A DNA stretch of 64,000 bases from the NCBI RefSeq assembly GCF_030450125.1, contig NZ_CP123923.1, forward strand, positions 620,001 through 684,000, given 5' to 3'. How positions within the stretch are numbered: the first letter of the stretch is position 1; the number at the start of each line of letters is the position of its first letter. The stretch comes from Streptomyces sp. WP-1. GTDB lineage: Bacteria; Actinomycetota; Actinomycetes; Streptomycetales; Streptomycetaceae. The translations under genes and the position numbers were made by a program. This document shows positions 1 through 9,349 of this stretch, in pieces. Below the pieces are notes generated by a model. The model ran no database searches, was not told where the DNA came from, and saw nothing but the letters and a program-made list of their open reading frames with translations.

Positions 1-68
1 CCGTGGGCCCGGCTCGGCACCCCGGCCCTGCTGCGCCGTGCGCGCGGGGCCGGGTGGCGGCGCGTCGC

Positions 69-536
69 TCAGTGGGGCGCCGGCGGCCGGTGCTTCGCCG
101 CCCTGCGCACCCGCCACGCCAGCAGCCCGGCGGAACCGCCGAAGAGCACGGCGGTGATCAGCAGCCAGCGGGTGAGGAAGCCGTCCGGGGACAGGCCGGT
201 CGCCGACCGGTAGCGCTCGGCGGTCCTGCCGCTGATCAGCGGGAACCACACGAGGAGCAGCAGCGCGGACAGCGCGGCCGGGACCCGTGCGTAGGGGGTC
301 CAGGTGCGCCGTCCGGCCGCCGCGAGACCGTGGATCACCGCCCGGTCGGCCGCCGCGTACAGGGGCACCAGCACGAGGTCGTGCAGCAGGGCGGCGCCCA
401 CGATCCACAGCGCCACCGCGAGCCAGTCACCGGCCAGCAGCCGGATCCCGGCGTACGCCGCGAGCGCGAACGAGCAGGCGAGCAGCAGCAGTCGGAAGGG
501 GCTGCCGAGGGCGACGCGCAGCCGTCGGGGCGTCAT
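69..536 (-). CDS. small polytopic membrane protein
   Basis: Encodes about 155 residues dominated by hydrophobic stretches, which I read as four membrane segments, with a basic tail ending in RRAAKHRPPAPH. I recognise no family. The ATG (534–536) overlaps the TGA of the upstream molybdopterin oxidoreductase by one base, so the two are almost certainly one transcript and translationally coupled. The context suggests a membrane partner or anchor for that oxidoreductase, but no cofactor ligand pattern is visible, so a function is inference only. Confidence 0.75.
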   Translation of the reverse strand: MTPRRLRVALGSPFRLLLLACSFALAAYAGIRLLAGDWLAVALWIVGAALLHDLVLVPLYAAADRAVIHGLAAAGRRTWTPYARVPAALSALLLLVWFPLISGRTAERYRSATGLSPDGFLTRWLLITAVLFGGSAGLLAWRVRRAAKHRPPAPH

Positions 537-1795
537 CACAGGGCTCCGAAGGTCAGCCGGGCCACCCATTTGGTGTTGAGCACACCGGGTGCGGCGGGCA
601 CGATGACGCGTGCCGGGTGGCCGTGGTCGGGGGACAGTTCCTCGCCGTTGACGTACAGGGCGAGCAGGGTGCGCGGATCGGCCACCTGGTTGGCGCGCAG
701 GGCCGCACGGCGGAAGGCGCCGTGGCGTTGCAGGGACTCCACGAGCACGTCCGGCGGTTCGCCGTCGTGGCCGACGAGCGCGGCGAGGTCGCGCAGCCGT
801 ACCCCTCGCCACCACTGGTCGGCGGTCGACCAGCCCTCCACGCAGGCGATGGGCAACGAGGAGCTGTGCAGGGGCAGTCGGAGCAGCTGGGCACGGCTGA
901 GGCGGACGGTGCCGGTGCGGCCGGTGACCACGAGCCGCCAGGCGTCCTCGTGGGTGTCGGACGCGGTGATCCCGGCGTACGCGGCGGTCTTGTTGATCTG
1001 GAAGCCGTTGGGTCCGCCGTTCGGATCGGCCGTGCCGTGCGGTGCGAGCAGGGCGGTACGGCGGAAGGGTCCGCCGAGGCTCTGTCCGACCGTGGTCAGG
1101 AACAGCAGCAGCGAGCCGCCGCCGACCAGCCCGAGAGCGCCGCGCCGGGAGACGGTGGGCCGGTCGGGACGCGGGGGGATCAGACTGTCCGCCGCGGGCG
1201 TGACGCCTTCCTCGGGTTCGTCGCGCAGCCGCCGCCGTACGGCGCGCAGCGCCATGGGCGCCTTCAGTACGGCGTGGGCGACGAAGGCCGCGAAGAACAC
1301 CCAGGCGCCGTAGAAGTGCAGGGGGTAGAAGGAGCCCGGGAAGACGTAGTCCAGCTGGATGTTGAGCACGCCGGTGATGAACTCGAACAGACCGCCGCCG
1401 ACCAGCAGCAACAGGGAGATCCGTTCCAGCGCGTGGGCGACGGAGCGGGCCGGGGGCAGGGCGAACAGCCGGGGCACCACCGACCACAGCTTGGCCAGCA
1501 GGACGGGGATCAGGGTGATGCCCAGGGTGACGTGGACACCCTGGGTGAGGCGGTACAGCCACACCGGGTCGGTCGGCCAGGCGAACAGGTAGAAGCCGAG
1601 CAGGCCCTTGTCCGGGGTCGTGTCGTTCACCCCGGACAGGTTCGGGTTGTAGGCGGCGTACGACACCAGGCCGGTCACGAACAGCACGGTGATGCCGACG
1701 AGGAGGACGAGGCCGAGCACCGAGGTGAACCACGGGCCGCGCAGGGGGCTGCGCCAGAAACCCGGTGAGGTGGGGAGACGGTCTTGGTCGCGCAT
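536..1795 (-). CDS. membrane-bound sulfite-oxidase-type molybdopterin oxidoreductase
   Basis: A two-part protein of 419 residues. Residues about 22–180 hold four hydrophobic helices with His88, His160 and His174, as expected for a cytochrome b-like haem anchor. A twin-arginine-like stretch at 217–235 (RRGALGLVGGGS) follows. The C-terminal half is an oxidoreductase molybdopterin-binding domain of the sulfite oxidase/YedY class. The Mo-ligand Cys is Cys318 in LPIACVEGWSTADQWW. The start ATG (1793–1795) begins the first run of good coding. Likely role is extracytoplasmic molybdenum-dependent oxidation or reduction coupled to the membrane quinone pool; the substrate cannot be told. It is co-transcribed with the downstream small membrane protein. 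Confidence 0.85.
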   Translation of the reverse strand: MRDQDRLPTSPGFWRSPLRGPWFTSVLGLVLLVGITVLFVTGLVSYAAYNPNLSGVNDTTPDKGLLGFYLFAWPTDPVWLYRLTQGVHVTLGITLIPVLLAKLWSVVPRLFALPPARSVAHALERISLLLLVGGGLFEFITGVLNIQLDYVFPGSFYPLHFYGAWVFFAAFVAHAVLKAPMALRAVRRRLRDEPEEGVTPAADSLIPPRPDRPTVSRRGALGLVGGGSLLLFLTTVGQSLGGPFRRTALLAPHGTADPNGGPNGFQINKTAAYAGITASDTHEDAWRLVVTGRTGTVRLSRAQLLRLPLHSSSLPIACVEGWSTADQWWRGVRLRDLAALVGHDGEPPDVLVESLQRHGAFRRAALRANQVADPRTLLALYVNGEELSPDHGHPARVIVPAAPGVLNTKWVARLTFGAL

Positions 1796-1908
1796 GGCCC
1801 GACCGTAAGCCGCGAGACGTCCGGAACAGGGGGTACGACTGGTGACGAAACCCTGACGTCCGGCCCGGACGGCGGCCCGGTGCCGCACGCCCGGCCTAGC
1901 GTTCCGGT

Positions 1909-3282
1909 GTGACCCGCTCCTCCTGCCGAGACCTCGCCCCCGGCCACGCCGCAGACTCCCCCCGTGCCACGCGCCGTGATCTGTACGCCGCCGCTGCCGC
2001 CGCCCTGCTCGTGACGGCGGCCGTCCTGGTCGGCCGCCACATCCAGGACGTCCACCGCACGCTGTTCGTGCACTGGCCCCCGCTGTTCGCCGACTGGGAC
2101 CCGCACCTCGGCCCCGGTACCCCCGCCGCACTGGCCGTGGCCGCGGCGGCCGTGGCCCAGGGCCCCGCGCTCGCGGCCCGGCTGCCCTGGCGCCGGCTGC
2201 TCGCGGCGGCCTGGGCGACCGCGCTGGCGTGGATCGTCTCGCTGGCGCTGGTGGACGGCTGGCAGCGGGGCATCGCGGGCCGGCTGACCACCCGTGAGGA
2301 GTACCTCCGGGTGATCGGCCGGTTCCACGACATCCCGGCCGCCCTGCGCGACTTCACCCACCACATCGTCAGCGGCTCCCCGGCGCCGTGGCCCGCCCAC
2401 ATCGCGGGGCACCCCCCGGCGGCCACGCTGACCTTCGTGCTGCTCGACCGGATCGGGCTGCGGGGCGGCGGCTGGGCCGGGATGTACTGCGTGGTCGTCG
2501 GCGCGAGCGGATGCGTGGCGGTGCTGATCGCCGTGCGCGCCCTGGCCGGGGAGGCGCTCGCGCGGCGGGCGGCCCCGTTCACGGTGCTGGCCCCGGCCGC
2601 GGTGTGGCAGGGCGTCTCCGCCGACGGCTATTTCGCGGCGGTCGCCGCCTGGTCCGTGGCCCTGCTCGCCCTCGCCCTGACCCGCCCCTCCCCCTGGGCG
2701 GCGGCCGGCTCGGGCCTGCTGTTCGGACTGACCTGCTACCTCTCGTACGGCCTCACGCTCTTCGCCCTCGTCGGCGCCGCGGTCCTCTTCCTCGCCCGCC
2801 GTGAACTACGCGCCGGACCAACACTGTTGCTGCCCTTGCTCGTCGGACTCGCGGTGTTCCCAGCCGTGTTCACCGTCGCCGGTTTCAACTGGTGGGACGG
2901 ATACCAGCTCCTGACAACCCGTTACTACCAAGGCGTGGGCGGGGTCCGCCCTTACAGCTACTGGGTGTGGGCCGATCTCGCCTGCGCCGCGGTCATCACC
3001 GGCCCGGCCACCGCGGCGGGCCTGCGCCGCACCGGCGCCGTGCTCCCGCACCGCCGTACCGGCCCCCCGGCCCGGCTCGCCCTCCTCGTCGGGGCCGCGC
3101 TGCTCGCCCTGCTGGTGGCCGACCTGTCCGGCATGAGCAAGGCCGAGACCGAGCGGATCTGGCTGCCCTTCGCGCTGTGGCTGCTGCCCGCCTGCGCGCT
3201 GCTCCCCCGTCCCCGCCCCTGGCTCGCCGCCCAGGTGGTGCTCGCCCTGCTCCTCAATCATCTGCTGCTGACCGGCTGGTGA
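1909..3282 (+). CDS. large polytopic integral membrane protein
   Basis: 457 residues starting at GTG 1909, with roughly ten hydrophobic segments and short polar loops. An acidic loop near residue 55 (HWPPLFADWDPH) lies between the first helices, and an aromatic loop (FNWWDGYQLLTTRYYQG) lies in the second half. This layout resembles polyprenyl-phosphate-dependent GT-C glycosyltransferases or related lipid-modifying membrane enzymes, but I do not see a diagnostic motif and leave it unassigned. It is transcribed divergently from the molybdopterin oxidoreductase across a gap of about 110 bp. A strong hairpin follows the stop, so it is probably monocistronic. Confidence 0.8.
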   Translation: MTRSSCRDLAPGHAADSPRATRRDLYAAAAAALLVTAAVLVGRHIQDVHRTLFVHWPPLFADWDPHLGPGTPAALAVAAAAVAQGPALAARLPWRRLLAAAWATALAWIVSLALVDGWQRGIAGRLTTREEYLRVIGRFHDIPAALRDFTHHIVSGSPAPWPAHIAGHPPAATLTFVLLDRIGLRGGGWAGMYCVVVGASGCVAVLIAVRALAGEALARRAAPFTVLAPAAVWQGVSADGYFAAVAAWSVALLALALTRPSPWAAAGSGLLFGLTCYLSYGLTLFALVGAAVLFLARRELRAGPTLLLPLLVGLAVFPAVFTVAGFNWWDGYQLLTTRYYQGVGGVRPYSYWVWADLACAAVITGPATAAGLRRTGAVLPHRRTGPPARLALLVGAALLALLVADLSGMSKAETERIWLPFALWLLPACALLPRPRPWLAAQVVLALLLNHLLLTGW

Positions 3283-3300
3283 CGGTGATCTCCGCAGGCC

Positions 3301-3335
3301 CCCGGCCCCCGGCCCTGCGGGTGCCGGGGGCCGGG
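3301..3335 (+). terminator. intrinsic terminator hairpin
   Basis: A perfect 13-bp stem (CCCGGCCCCCGGC at 3301–3313 with its complement at 3323–3335) and a 9-nt loop sit 18 bp after the stop of the membrane protein. There is no U tract, which is usual in Streptomyces. Confidence 0.75.
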
Positions 3336-3414
3336 TCGCGTGGGCATCATGGGAGGTGGGACATCCGGGCCTTGTCGCTCGGCGAAAACGGCGCCCCGGG
3401 AAGGGTTGAGGCCG

Positions 3415-4146
3415 ATGATCTCCGAGATGGTTCTCGTCCGCATGGACGACGCCGCGCTCCACGGCGACCTCGTGGTCCAGGCATCCGCGCGTGCGGTGGT
3501 GCTCTTCGCGCACGGCAACGGCAGCTCCCGGCACAGCACCCGCAACCGGACCGTGGCCGCCGAGCTGCGCGCGGCCGGGTACGGCACGCTGCTGCTCGAT
3601 CTGCTCAACGAACGGGAGGAGCGGCACGACGCGCTGAACGGCGAGCACCGCTACGACATCCCGCTCCTCGCGCACCGGCTGGTGGGGGCGATCGACTGGC
3701 TCGCGGAGCAGCCCGACACCCGGGGGACGCCGGTGGTGCTGTTCGGCGCGAGCACCGGCACCGCCGCCGCGCTGACGGCCGCCGCCGAGCGGCCCGACCG
3801 GGTCCTGGCCGTGGTCTCCCGGGACGGGCGGCCCGATCTGGCGGGCGACGCGCTGGAGCGGGTCCGGGCGCCGGTGCTGCTGGTCGTCGGCGGGCAGGAC
3901 CACGAGATCCTGCGGCTCAACCAGGACGCGGCCCGGCGGATGCGGGCCCCGCACGCCCTGCATGTCGTACCCGACGCCACCCATCTCTTCGAGGATCCGC
4001 GCGCGCTGGCCCAGGTCTCCGCCGCGGCCAGGCGGTGGTGCGACGAGCGGCTGCGGGCCGCCCAGGAGGAGCAGGGCCGGGAACGGGAGCAGGAACGGGA
4101 ACGGGAGCAGGAACGGGAGCAGGAGCTGGAGACATACGGGCAGTGA
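3415..4146 (+). CDS. α/β-hydrolase (dienelactone hydrolase-like)
   Basis: 243 residues from ATG 3415. An oxyanion loop FAHGNGSSRHS (31–41), the nucleophile elbow GASTG (111–115, Ser113), an acid region VVGGQDHEIL and a C-terminal His in DATHLFED make a complete α/β-hydrolase fold. The last 30 residues are a highly charged E/R/Q run (REREQEQ repeats) encoded by near-identical hexanucleotides, which looks like a repeat-expanded tail. I prefer this start over an in-frame one further upstream because the fold begins just after it. Such hydrolases accompany stress and dormancy genes in actinobacteria; the substrate is unknown. Confidence 0.85.
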   Translation: MISEMVLVRMDDAALHGDLVVQASARAVVLFAHGNGSSRHSTRNRTVAAELRAAGYGTLLLDLLNEREERHDALNGEHRYDIPLLAHRLVGAIDWLAEQPDTRGTPVVLFGASTGTAAALTAAAERPDRVLAVVSRDGRPDLAGDALERVRAPVLLVVGGQDHEILRLNQDAARRMRAPHALHVVPDATHLFEDPRALAQVSAAARRWCDERLRAAQEEQGREREQEREREQEREQELETYGQ

Positions 4147-4329
4147 GACAGCGCCCTCCCGGCACTCCCCTGACCAGCCTGCCCCGACCCCGCACTCAAC
4201 CCGGCTCCGGCCTCCCGGACAGCGCCACGTGGTCGACCGGCAGCCGGGCCGGCCCGAAGGACTCGGCGGAGCCCCGGTTCCGGCGGGCGGCGGTGCCCCG
4301 TCCGGCGGGGCTCTCGAACGCCGCTCCCC

Positions 4330-5199
4330 TCACCACCGTACGGCCGTGAAGTCGACGGGACGCGGGCGCAGCGAGCTGGCGCGCTCGGTCAGGGCGCGCA
4401 GCCGGCGGGACATCTCGTCGGCGGGCAGGTGCCTGCGGTCGCCGTGGCCCGGCAGGACCCACTCGAAGCGCAGCCGGTCCGCCGTACGCGCCAGGGAGGC
4501 GGCCAACTCCTCGATGGAGTACCAGGTCACGCTGTCCGCGACGGCGAGATCGCCGGACGCGCGCGACCAGTAGAAGCTGTCGCCGGTGAAGCAGTACCGG
4601 TCGTCCGCGAGATAGAGCACGCTGCCCCGGGTGTGGCCGGGCAGCGGGTGCACGGTGACGCCCGCGCCGATCTCCGCCGGGTCGAGGCCCCGGATCACCC
4701 GGTCCGCGTCGGGCGCGGCGTCGAGGTCGCCCTCGTGGATCCACAGCCGGGCGCCGAGGTGGTCGGCCCAGCGGCGGCCGTGGGCGGCGTGGTCGCGGTG
4801 GGTGAGCAGGACGTCCGTGATCCGGCCGAGAGCCGTGTAACGGTCGGCGAGGGCGGGGCTCCAGCGCGGGGTGTCGATCATCATCTGGGTGCCGTCGGGG
4901 CGGCGCAGCAGATAGGCGTTGGCGGCGGCGGTGCGCCGCGAGTTGTGGCCGCACAGCAGCACACCGTCGTCCAGGGCCATGGGGAACGGGTCGAGCGCCT
5001 GGTCGGGCTGCCCGGTGGTGGGGCGGATCGAGCGGGTGGGGCAGGCGAAGACGGCCGCGTGCAGGCGCCGGTTCTCCTCCTCGGTCTCGGGCTGCCGCAC
5101 GATCCGGGACGTGCCGTTCTCCTCGTCGATCAGGTCCGGCGCCAGCTGCCGGGCGACGTCGCAGTTGGTGCAGCGGTCGTCGACGTACCAGCCGTCCAC
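4330..5199 (-). CDS. ferredoxin-like domain fused to metallo-β-lactamase-fold hydrolase
   Basis: 289 residues. The start GTG (5197–5199) is set by AGGAG five bases upstream. The N-terminus carries Cys10 and Cys13 (CTNC) and Cys53 in FACPTRSI. This is a 4Fe-4S/3Fe-4S ferredoxin pattern in which the third Cys of the usual CxxCxxC is replaced by Ala16 (CTNCDVA), so three Cys ligands remain. The rest is a metallo-β-lactamase fold with THRDHAAHG, PGHTRGSV, GDSF and PGHGD. The metal motif reads HxDH rather than HxHxDH. The combination suggests a redox-linked hydrolase or electron-transfer protein of the flavodiiron/MBL superfamily, but no flavodoxin domain follows. Transcribed divergently from the mannosyltransferase-like gene. 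Confidence 0.85.
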   Translation of the reverse strand: MDGWYVDDRCTNCDVARQLAPDLIDEENGTSRIVRQPETEEENRRLHAAVFACPTRSIRPTTGQPDQALDPFPMALDDGVLLCGHNSRRTAAANAYLLRRPDGTQMMIDTPRWSPALADRYTALGRITDVLLTHRDHAAHGRRWADHLGARLWIHEGDLDAAPDADRVIRGLDPAEIGAGVTVHPLPGHTRGSVLYLADDRYCFTGDSFYWSRASGDLAVADSVTWYSIEELAASLARTADRLRFEWVLPGHGDRRHLPADEMSRRLRALTERASSLRPRPVDFTAVRW

Positions 5200-5396
5200 A
5201 GGGGCTCCTTCCGCGGGGCGCGGCCCCGGGCGGGCCCGCCGTTCCAGGATGGCCCGCGCGCACCGGGACCGATAGGGGCATCCGGTCTTGTGTTTTCCCG
5301 TGTACAACGCTCTGACCAGCAGATGAATCGAGACAGAAGTGGCTTGATCGGCGTGGTCCCATTGCACGGACGTCCGGCTCCGATGAAGGTCGGGGG

Positions 5397-6596
5397 GTGA
5401 GTACGTTCTTCCCGCAGCACGGTGCTGCCTCCGCCTTCGAACGGCCCGGTTCGTCCCTGGAGGGGCGCGAGCGGCGGACCTGGCCGCCCGGTGTCCAGCG
5501 GGCGCTCGTCCTCTTCGGTGCCGTCCGGCTGGCCGGGGCGGTCCTCGTCGTCGTGGTGAACCTGCTCACCGGCCGTTCGATACTCAAGGGCCTGGCCCAT
5601 TCCTGGGACTCGGTCTGGTATCTCCACATCGCCACGCACGGCTACGGCACCCGGGTGCACATCACGAGCTCCGGCGCGGTGCAGACCGACTGGGCGTTCT
5701 TCCCGCTCTACCCGGGACTCGTCCGGGTCCTCGACTGGATCCCCCTGCTGACCCCGGGCGTGGCGGCGCTGCTGATCGCCTGGACCGCGACCGCGCTGGC
5801 CGCCGTCGGCGTCTACGCGATCGGGTACCGGCTGTACGGCCGTGCGGTCGCCACCGCGATGGTCGCCCTGTGGGCCGTACTGCCGCACTCGGTCGTCCTC
5901 ACCCTCGCCTACACCGAGCCCCTGTTCATCGCGCTCGCCGTCTGGTGCCTGTACGCGCTGCTGGACCAGCGCTGGCTGACGGCGGGCACGCTCGCCGCGC
6001 TCGCGGGCCTGACCCGGCCGAACGGCTACGCGGCCGCCGCGGCCGTCCTCGGCGTGGCCGCCTTCGAGGTCGTACGGAGACGGGGGCGGGTGCCGCTCGG
6101 CCTGTGGGCCGGCGCCCTCGTAGCGCCGCTCGGCTGGACGGCGTACCTGCTGCTGGTGGGGCATCGCACGGGCGCCCTGCTGCGCGGCTACTTCCAGGTG
6201 CAGAGTGCCTGGGAGTCCCGCTTCGACGGGGGTCTGGGCACCCTCCGCTTCCTCGCGACGGTGCCGCTCACCGACGGTGTCATCTACCCGGTGGCGCTGG
6301 TGGTCGTGGCGGTCGGCGTGTACCTGTTCGTGCGGCTGTGCCGGGAGCGCGTCCCCCTGGCGCTGCTGCTGTACACCGCCGCGCTGCTGCTGCCGGTCGT
6401 GCTGGTCTCGGGCCCCTTCGAGTCCAAGCCGCGCTTTCTGCTGCCGGCGTTCCCGCTGCTCGTCCCCGCGGCGCGGGCGCTGGTCCACCGCTGGCGCACC
6501 GACCCCGACACCACCCGCAGGCTGTGCGGGTATCTCGCCGCCTTCTCCCTGCTCTACGGCACGTACCTGGCGACCTTCGCCAACCACTCCCCCTGA
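5397..6596 (+). CDS. mannosyltransferase-family integral membrane protein
   Basis: 399 residues from GTG 5397. The first luminal-type loop carries HSWDSVWYLHIATHGY, the WDxxWY pattern with an acidic residue typical of the PIG-V/GPI-mannosyltransferase-like GT-C family. About ten membrane helices follow. The FFPLYPGLVR segment and a basic loop RPNGYA are also typical. The likely role is transfer of mannose from a polyprenyl-phosphate donor to an extracytoplasmic lipid or protein acceptor. A hairpin follows the stop. Confidence 0.85.
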   Translation: MSTFFPQHGAASAFERPGSSLEGRERRTWPPGVQRALVLFGAVRLAGAVLVVVVNLLTGRSILKGLAHSWDSVWYLHIATHGYGTRVHITSSGAVQTDWAFFPLYPGLVRVLDWIPLLTPGVAALLIAWTATALAAVGVYAIGYRLYGRAVATAMVALWAVLPHSVVLTLAYTEPLFIALAVWCLYALLDQRWLTAGTLAALAGLTRPNGYAAAAAVLGVAAFEVVRRRGRVPLGLWAGALVAPLGWTAYLLLVGHRTGALLRGYFQVQSAWESRFDGGLGTLRFLATVPLTDGVIYPVALVVVAVGVYLFVRLCRERVPLALLLYTAALLLPVVLVSGPFESKPRFLLPAFPLLVPAARALVHRWRTDPDTTRRLCGYLAAFSLLYGTYLATFANHSP

Positions 6597-6624
6597 GTCC
6601 CGGCCCGCCGGTCCGCCCCCACCG

Positions 6625-6644
6625 CCCCGTTGCGCCGAACGGGG
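6625..6644 (+). terminator. short intrinsic terminator hairpin
   Basis: CCCCGTT (6625–6631) pairs with AACGGGG (6638–6644) around a 6-nt loop, about 28 bp past the mannosyltransferase-like stop. It could separate that gene from ctaD. The stem is only 7 bp, so confidence is moderate. Confidence 0.45.
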
Positions 6645-6779
6645 TGTGCGGATGCTCCGTTCGGGTGCGAGCGTCAGCCGTTCGGCCGTGTCCCGGCCGC
6701 CGAGGGCTCCGGCGGTCGGCCCGGTGCCGCAAGGATGTCGGGTGACTGCCGTCTGCGAGCGCCGGGAGGCGTACCAGCT

Positions 6780-8468
6780 GTGAGCATTCTGAACGAGCCC
6801 AAGGGGCCGGCCGACACCTACGACACCGAGGTGCCGGTGCGGCGCAAGCAGCCCGGCAATGTCGTGGTGAAGTGGCTGACGACCACCGATCACAAGACGA
6901 TCGGCACGCTGTACCTGGCGACGTCGTTCGCGTTCTTCCTGATCGGCGGCCTGATGGCGCTCATCATTCGCGCCGAGCTGGCCCGCCCGGGGCTGCAGAT
7001 CGTCTCCAAGGAGCAGTACAACCAGCTGTTCACGATGCACGGCACCGTGATGCTGCTGATGTTCGCGACGCCGCTGTTCGCCGGGTTCACCAACTGGATC
7101 ATGCCGCTCCAGATCGGTGCGCCCGATGTCGCCTTCCCACGGCTGAACATGCTCGCCTACTGGCTGTATCTGTTCGGCTCGCTCATCGCGGTGGGCGGCT
7201 TCCTCACCCCCGAGGGCGCGGCCGACTTCGGCTGGTTCGCCTACGCCCCCCTGCACAACGAGGTGTTCTCGCCCTACGTCGGCTCCGACCTGTGGATCAT
7301 GGGTCTGGCCTTCTCCGGCTTCGGGACGATCCTCGGCTCGGTCAACTTCATCGCCACGATCATCTGCATGCGCGCGCCCGGCATGACGATGTTCCGTATG
7401 CCGATCTTCGTATGGAATGTGCTGCTGACCGCTGTCCTGGTGCTCCTGGCCTTCCCCGTCCTGGCCGCCGCGCTGTTCGCCATCGAGGCGGACCGCCAGT
7501 TCGGCGCTCATATCTATGACTCCGCCAACGGCGGCGCCCTGCTGTGGCAGCACCTCTTCTGGTTCTTCGGCCATCCCGAGGTCTACATCATCGCGCTGCC
7601 GTTCTTCGGCATCGTCTCCGAGATCATCCCGGTCTTCTCCCGCAAGCCGATGTTCGGTTACATGGGCCTGATCGCGGCGACGATCTCCATCGCGGGCCTG
7701 TCCGTGACGGTGTGGGCGCACCACATGTACGTCACCGGCGGTGTGCTGCTGCCGTTCTTCTCCTTCATGACCTTCCTGATCGCCGTGCCGACCGGGGTGA
7801 AGTTCTTCAACTGGATCGGCACCATGTGGAAGGGCTCGGTGTCCTTCGAGACACCGATGCTCTGGGCGACCGGCTTCCTCGTCACATTCCTCTTCGGCGG
7901 TCTGACCGGCGTCATCCTGGCCTCGCCGCCGATGGACTTCCATGTGTCCGACTCGTACTTCGTGGTGGCCCACTTCCACTACGTCGTCTTCGGCACGGTC
8001 GTGTTCGCCATGTTCGCCGGATTCCACTTCTGGTGGCCGAAGTTCACCGGCAAGATGCTGGACGAACGCCTCGGCAAGATCACCTTCTGGACGCTGTTCA
8101 TCGGCTTCCACACCACGTTCCTCGTCCAGCACTGGCTGGGCGCCGAGGGCATGCCGCGCCGGTACGCCGACTATCTGGCCGCCGACGGCTTCACCGCGCT
8201 GAACACGGTCTCCACCATCGGTTCGTTCCTGCTGGGCCTGTCGATGCTGCCGTTCCTCTACAACGTCTGGAAGACGGCCCGATTCGGGGTACCGGTCGGC
8301 GTGGACGACCCGTGGGGCTACGGCCGCTCGCTGGAGTGGGCGACCTCCTGCCCGCCGCCGCGCCACAACTTCCTGACCCTGCCGCGGGTCCGCAGCGAGG
8401 CCCCGGCGTTCGATCTGCACCACCCGGACATCGCGCTGGCGGAGGCCGAGGCGCAGGGCGCGGTATGA
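6780..8468 (+). CDS. ctaD: cytochrome c oxidase subunit I
   Basis: 562 residues from GTG 6780, ten bases after GGGAGG (6764–6769). It is the haem a/a3-CuB subunit of an aa3-type oxidase that reduces O2 and pumps protons. Signature segments are all present: HGTVMLLMF, the CuB region [25 protein letters not shown] and the haem ligands in [10 protein letters not shown]. The usual ctaC/ctaE neighbours are missing here. Instead the stop overlaps a small coiled-coil gene. It is therefore probably an extra, stand-alone ctaD copy alongside a main oxidase operon elsewhere. Confidence 0.95.
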   Translation: MSILNEPKGPADTYDTEVPVRRKQPGNVVVKWLTTTDHKTIGTLYLATSFAFFLIGGLMALIIRAELARPGLQIVSKEQYNQLFTMHGTVMLLMFATPLFAGFTNWIMPLQIGAPDVAFPRLNMLAYWLYLFGSLIAVGGFLTPEGAADFGWFAYAPLHNEVFSPYVGSDLWIMGLAFSGFGTILGSVNFIATIICMRAPGMTMFRMPIFVWNVLLTAVLVLLAFPVLAAALFAIEADRQFGAHIYDSANGGALLWQHLFWFFGHPEVYIIALPFFGIVSEIIPVFSRKPMFGYMGLIAATISIAGLSVTVWAHHMYVTGGVLLPFFSFMTFLIAVPTGVKFFNWIGTMWKGSVSFETPMLWATGFLVTFLFGGLTGVILASPPMDFHVSDSYFVVAHFHYVVFGTVVFAMFAGFHFWWPKFTGKMLDERLGKITFWTLFIGFHTTFLVQHWLGAEGMPRRYADYLAADGFTALNTVSTIGSFLLGLSMLPFLYNVWKTARFGVPVGVDDPWGYGRSLEWATSCPPPRHNFLTLPRVRSEAPAFDLHHPDIALAEAEAQGAV

Positions 8469-8815
8469 GCGACCCGAGCCTGCGGCAGGGGGCCACCGAG
8501 GGGGACCTGGGCAACGAGGTGGAGGGGTACCTGCTCTGGCAGGCCCGGATCGCGGAGGCCGAGCAGCGCGCCCGGGAGTTCGTGCGGCCCATGGACTGGC
8601 TGACGACCGCCCAGCGCACCGAGATCGAGCAGAGTTACGTCGAGGACGCCCTGCGCCGCGCCCGGAAGGATCTGGAGCGCATCGCCGCCCGCTGCACCTC
8701 GCTGCGCGCCGAGTACGAGAACCGGTACCGGGAGCTGCGGCGGCGGTGCGTGGGCTGGACGCTCGGGGTGTGCGCGGGGCTGGCGGCGGCGGTGACGCTG
8801 CTGCTGCTTCTCTGA
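8465..8815 (+). CDS. small coiled-coil protein with C-terminal membrane anchor
   Basis: 116 residues. The ATG overlaps the ctaD stop by four bases (ATGA), so translation is coupled to ctaD. Residues about 20–90 are charged and heptad-like (EAEQRAREF…[12 protein letters not shown]), predicting a coiled coil. The last 20 or so residues are a hydrophobic tail anchor ([10 protein letters not shown]). I recognise no family. The coupling suggests a dedicated accessory or assembly protein for this ctaD copy. Confidence 0.8.
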   Translation: MSDPSLRQGATEGDLGNEVEGYLLWQARIAEAEQRAREFVRPMDWLTTAQRTEIEQSYVEDALRRARKDLERIAARCTSLRAEYENRYRELRRRCVGWTLGVCAGLAAAVTLLLLL

Positions 8816-8826
8816 ACCCCGGGCGG

Positions 8827-9291
8827 TCAGCGGTACCGGTGGGCCGCGCCGATCAGCCCGTAGGTGACCAGGCCGTAGGCCAGGTGCGGGAGGGCGTCCG
8901 CGGTCCAGTCGGCTGGGGACCAGGTGCGGGGATCGCTGATGCCGAACCCGGCGATCGGGGCGTCGGACAGGGCCATCGCCAGGGCCCCGGTGGCGGGGCC
9001 GCCCAGCCACCCGGGCGGGCGGACGCCGGCCCGGTGGAGCAGGGCGACGGCGGCTCCGGTACCGGCCCCGACAGCGATGCCCGTGAGCGCGCCGAGGCCG
9101 GACAGCCGGTTGTCCCGGCCGTCCGTCTCCGGGACCGGGTGCCCTGCCTTCTCCGTGGCCTTCTCCACCACGTCTTCGGGCGCGCTGCTGGCGGGACGGC
9201 CGCGCAGCGCCATGTCGAGGTAGGTCATGGCGTTCAGTGCGGTGGTACCGGCGGCCCCGGCGGCGCAGCCGCGCACGATGCTGCGGAACAT
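8827..9291 (-). CDS. conserved-looking small membrane protein
   Basis: 154 residues starting MFRSIVRGCAAGAAGTTALNA. A glycine/alanine-rich first helix, a charged loop (VVEKATEKAGHPVPETDGRDNR) and three further hydrophobic segments make it a small multi-pass protein. I do not recognise a family. It is convergent with the ctaD pair across 11 bp and lies 58 bp downstream of the DUF2993 gene on the same strand, so it may be the last gene of that short operon. Confidence 0.75.
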   Translation of the reverse strand: MFRSIVRGCAAGAAGTTALNAMTYLDMALRGRPASSAPEDVVEKATEKAGHPVPETDGRDNRLSGLGALTGIAVGAGTGAAVALLHRAGVRPPGWLGGPATGALAMALSDAPIAGFGISDPRTWSPADWTADALPHLAYGLVTYGLIGAAHRYR

Positions 9292-9349
9292 GGGCCTCCG
9301 GGTACCGCGGCGGTCCCGGCGCGAAACGTCGCCGCGGGCCCCCGGCGGG

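Noticed and set aside
6690..6725. Half matches to GGGNCCGNNCGGCCC upstream of ctaD (TTCGGCC and GGTCGGCCC)
   Set aside because: Left halves do not match; expected by chance at this GC content.
5130..8423. Very long open frame antisense to the mannosyltransferase and ctaD genes
   Set aside because: Its predicted product is a low-complexity Gly/Arg/Gln/His sequence with no domain; it is the mirror of real codons in GC-rich DNA.
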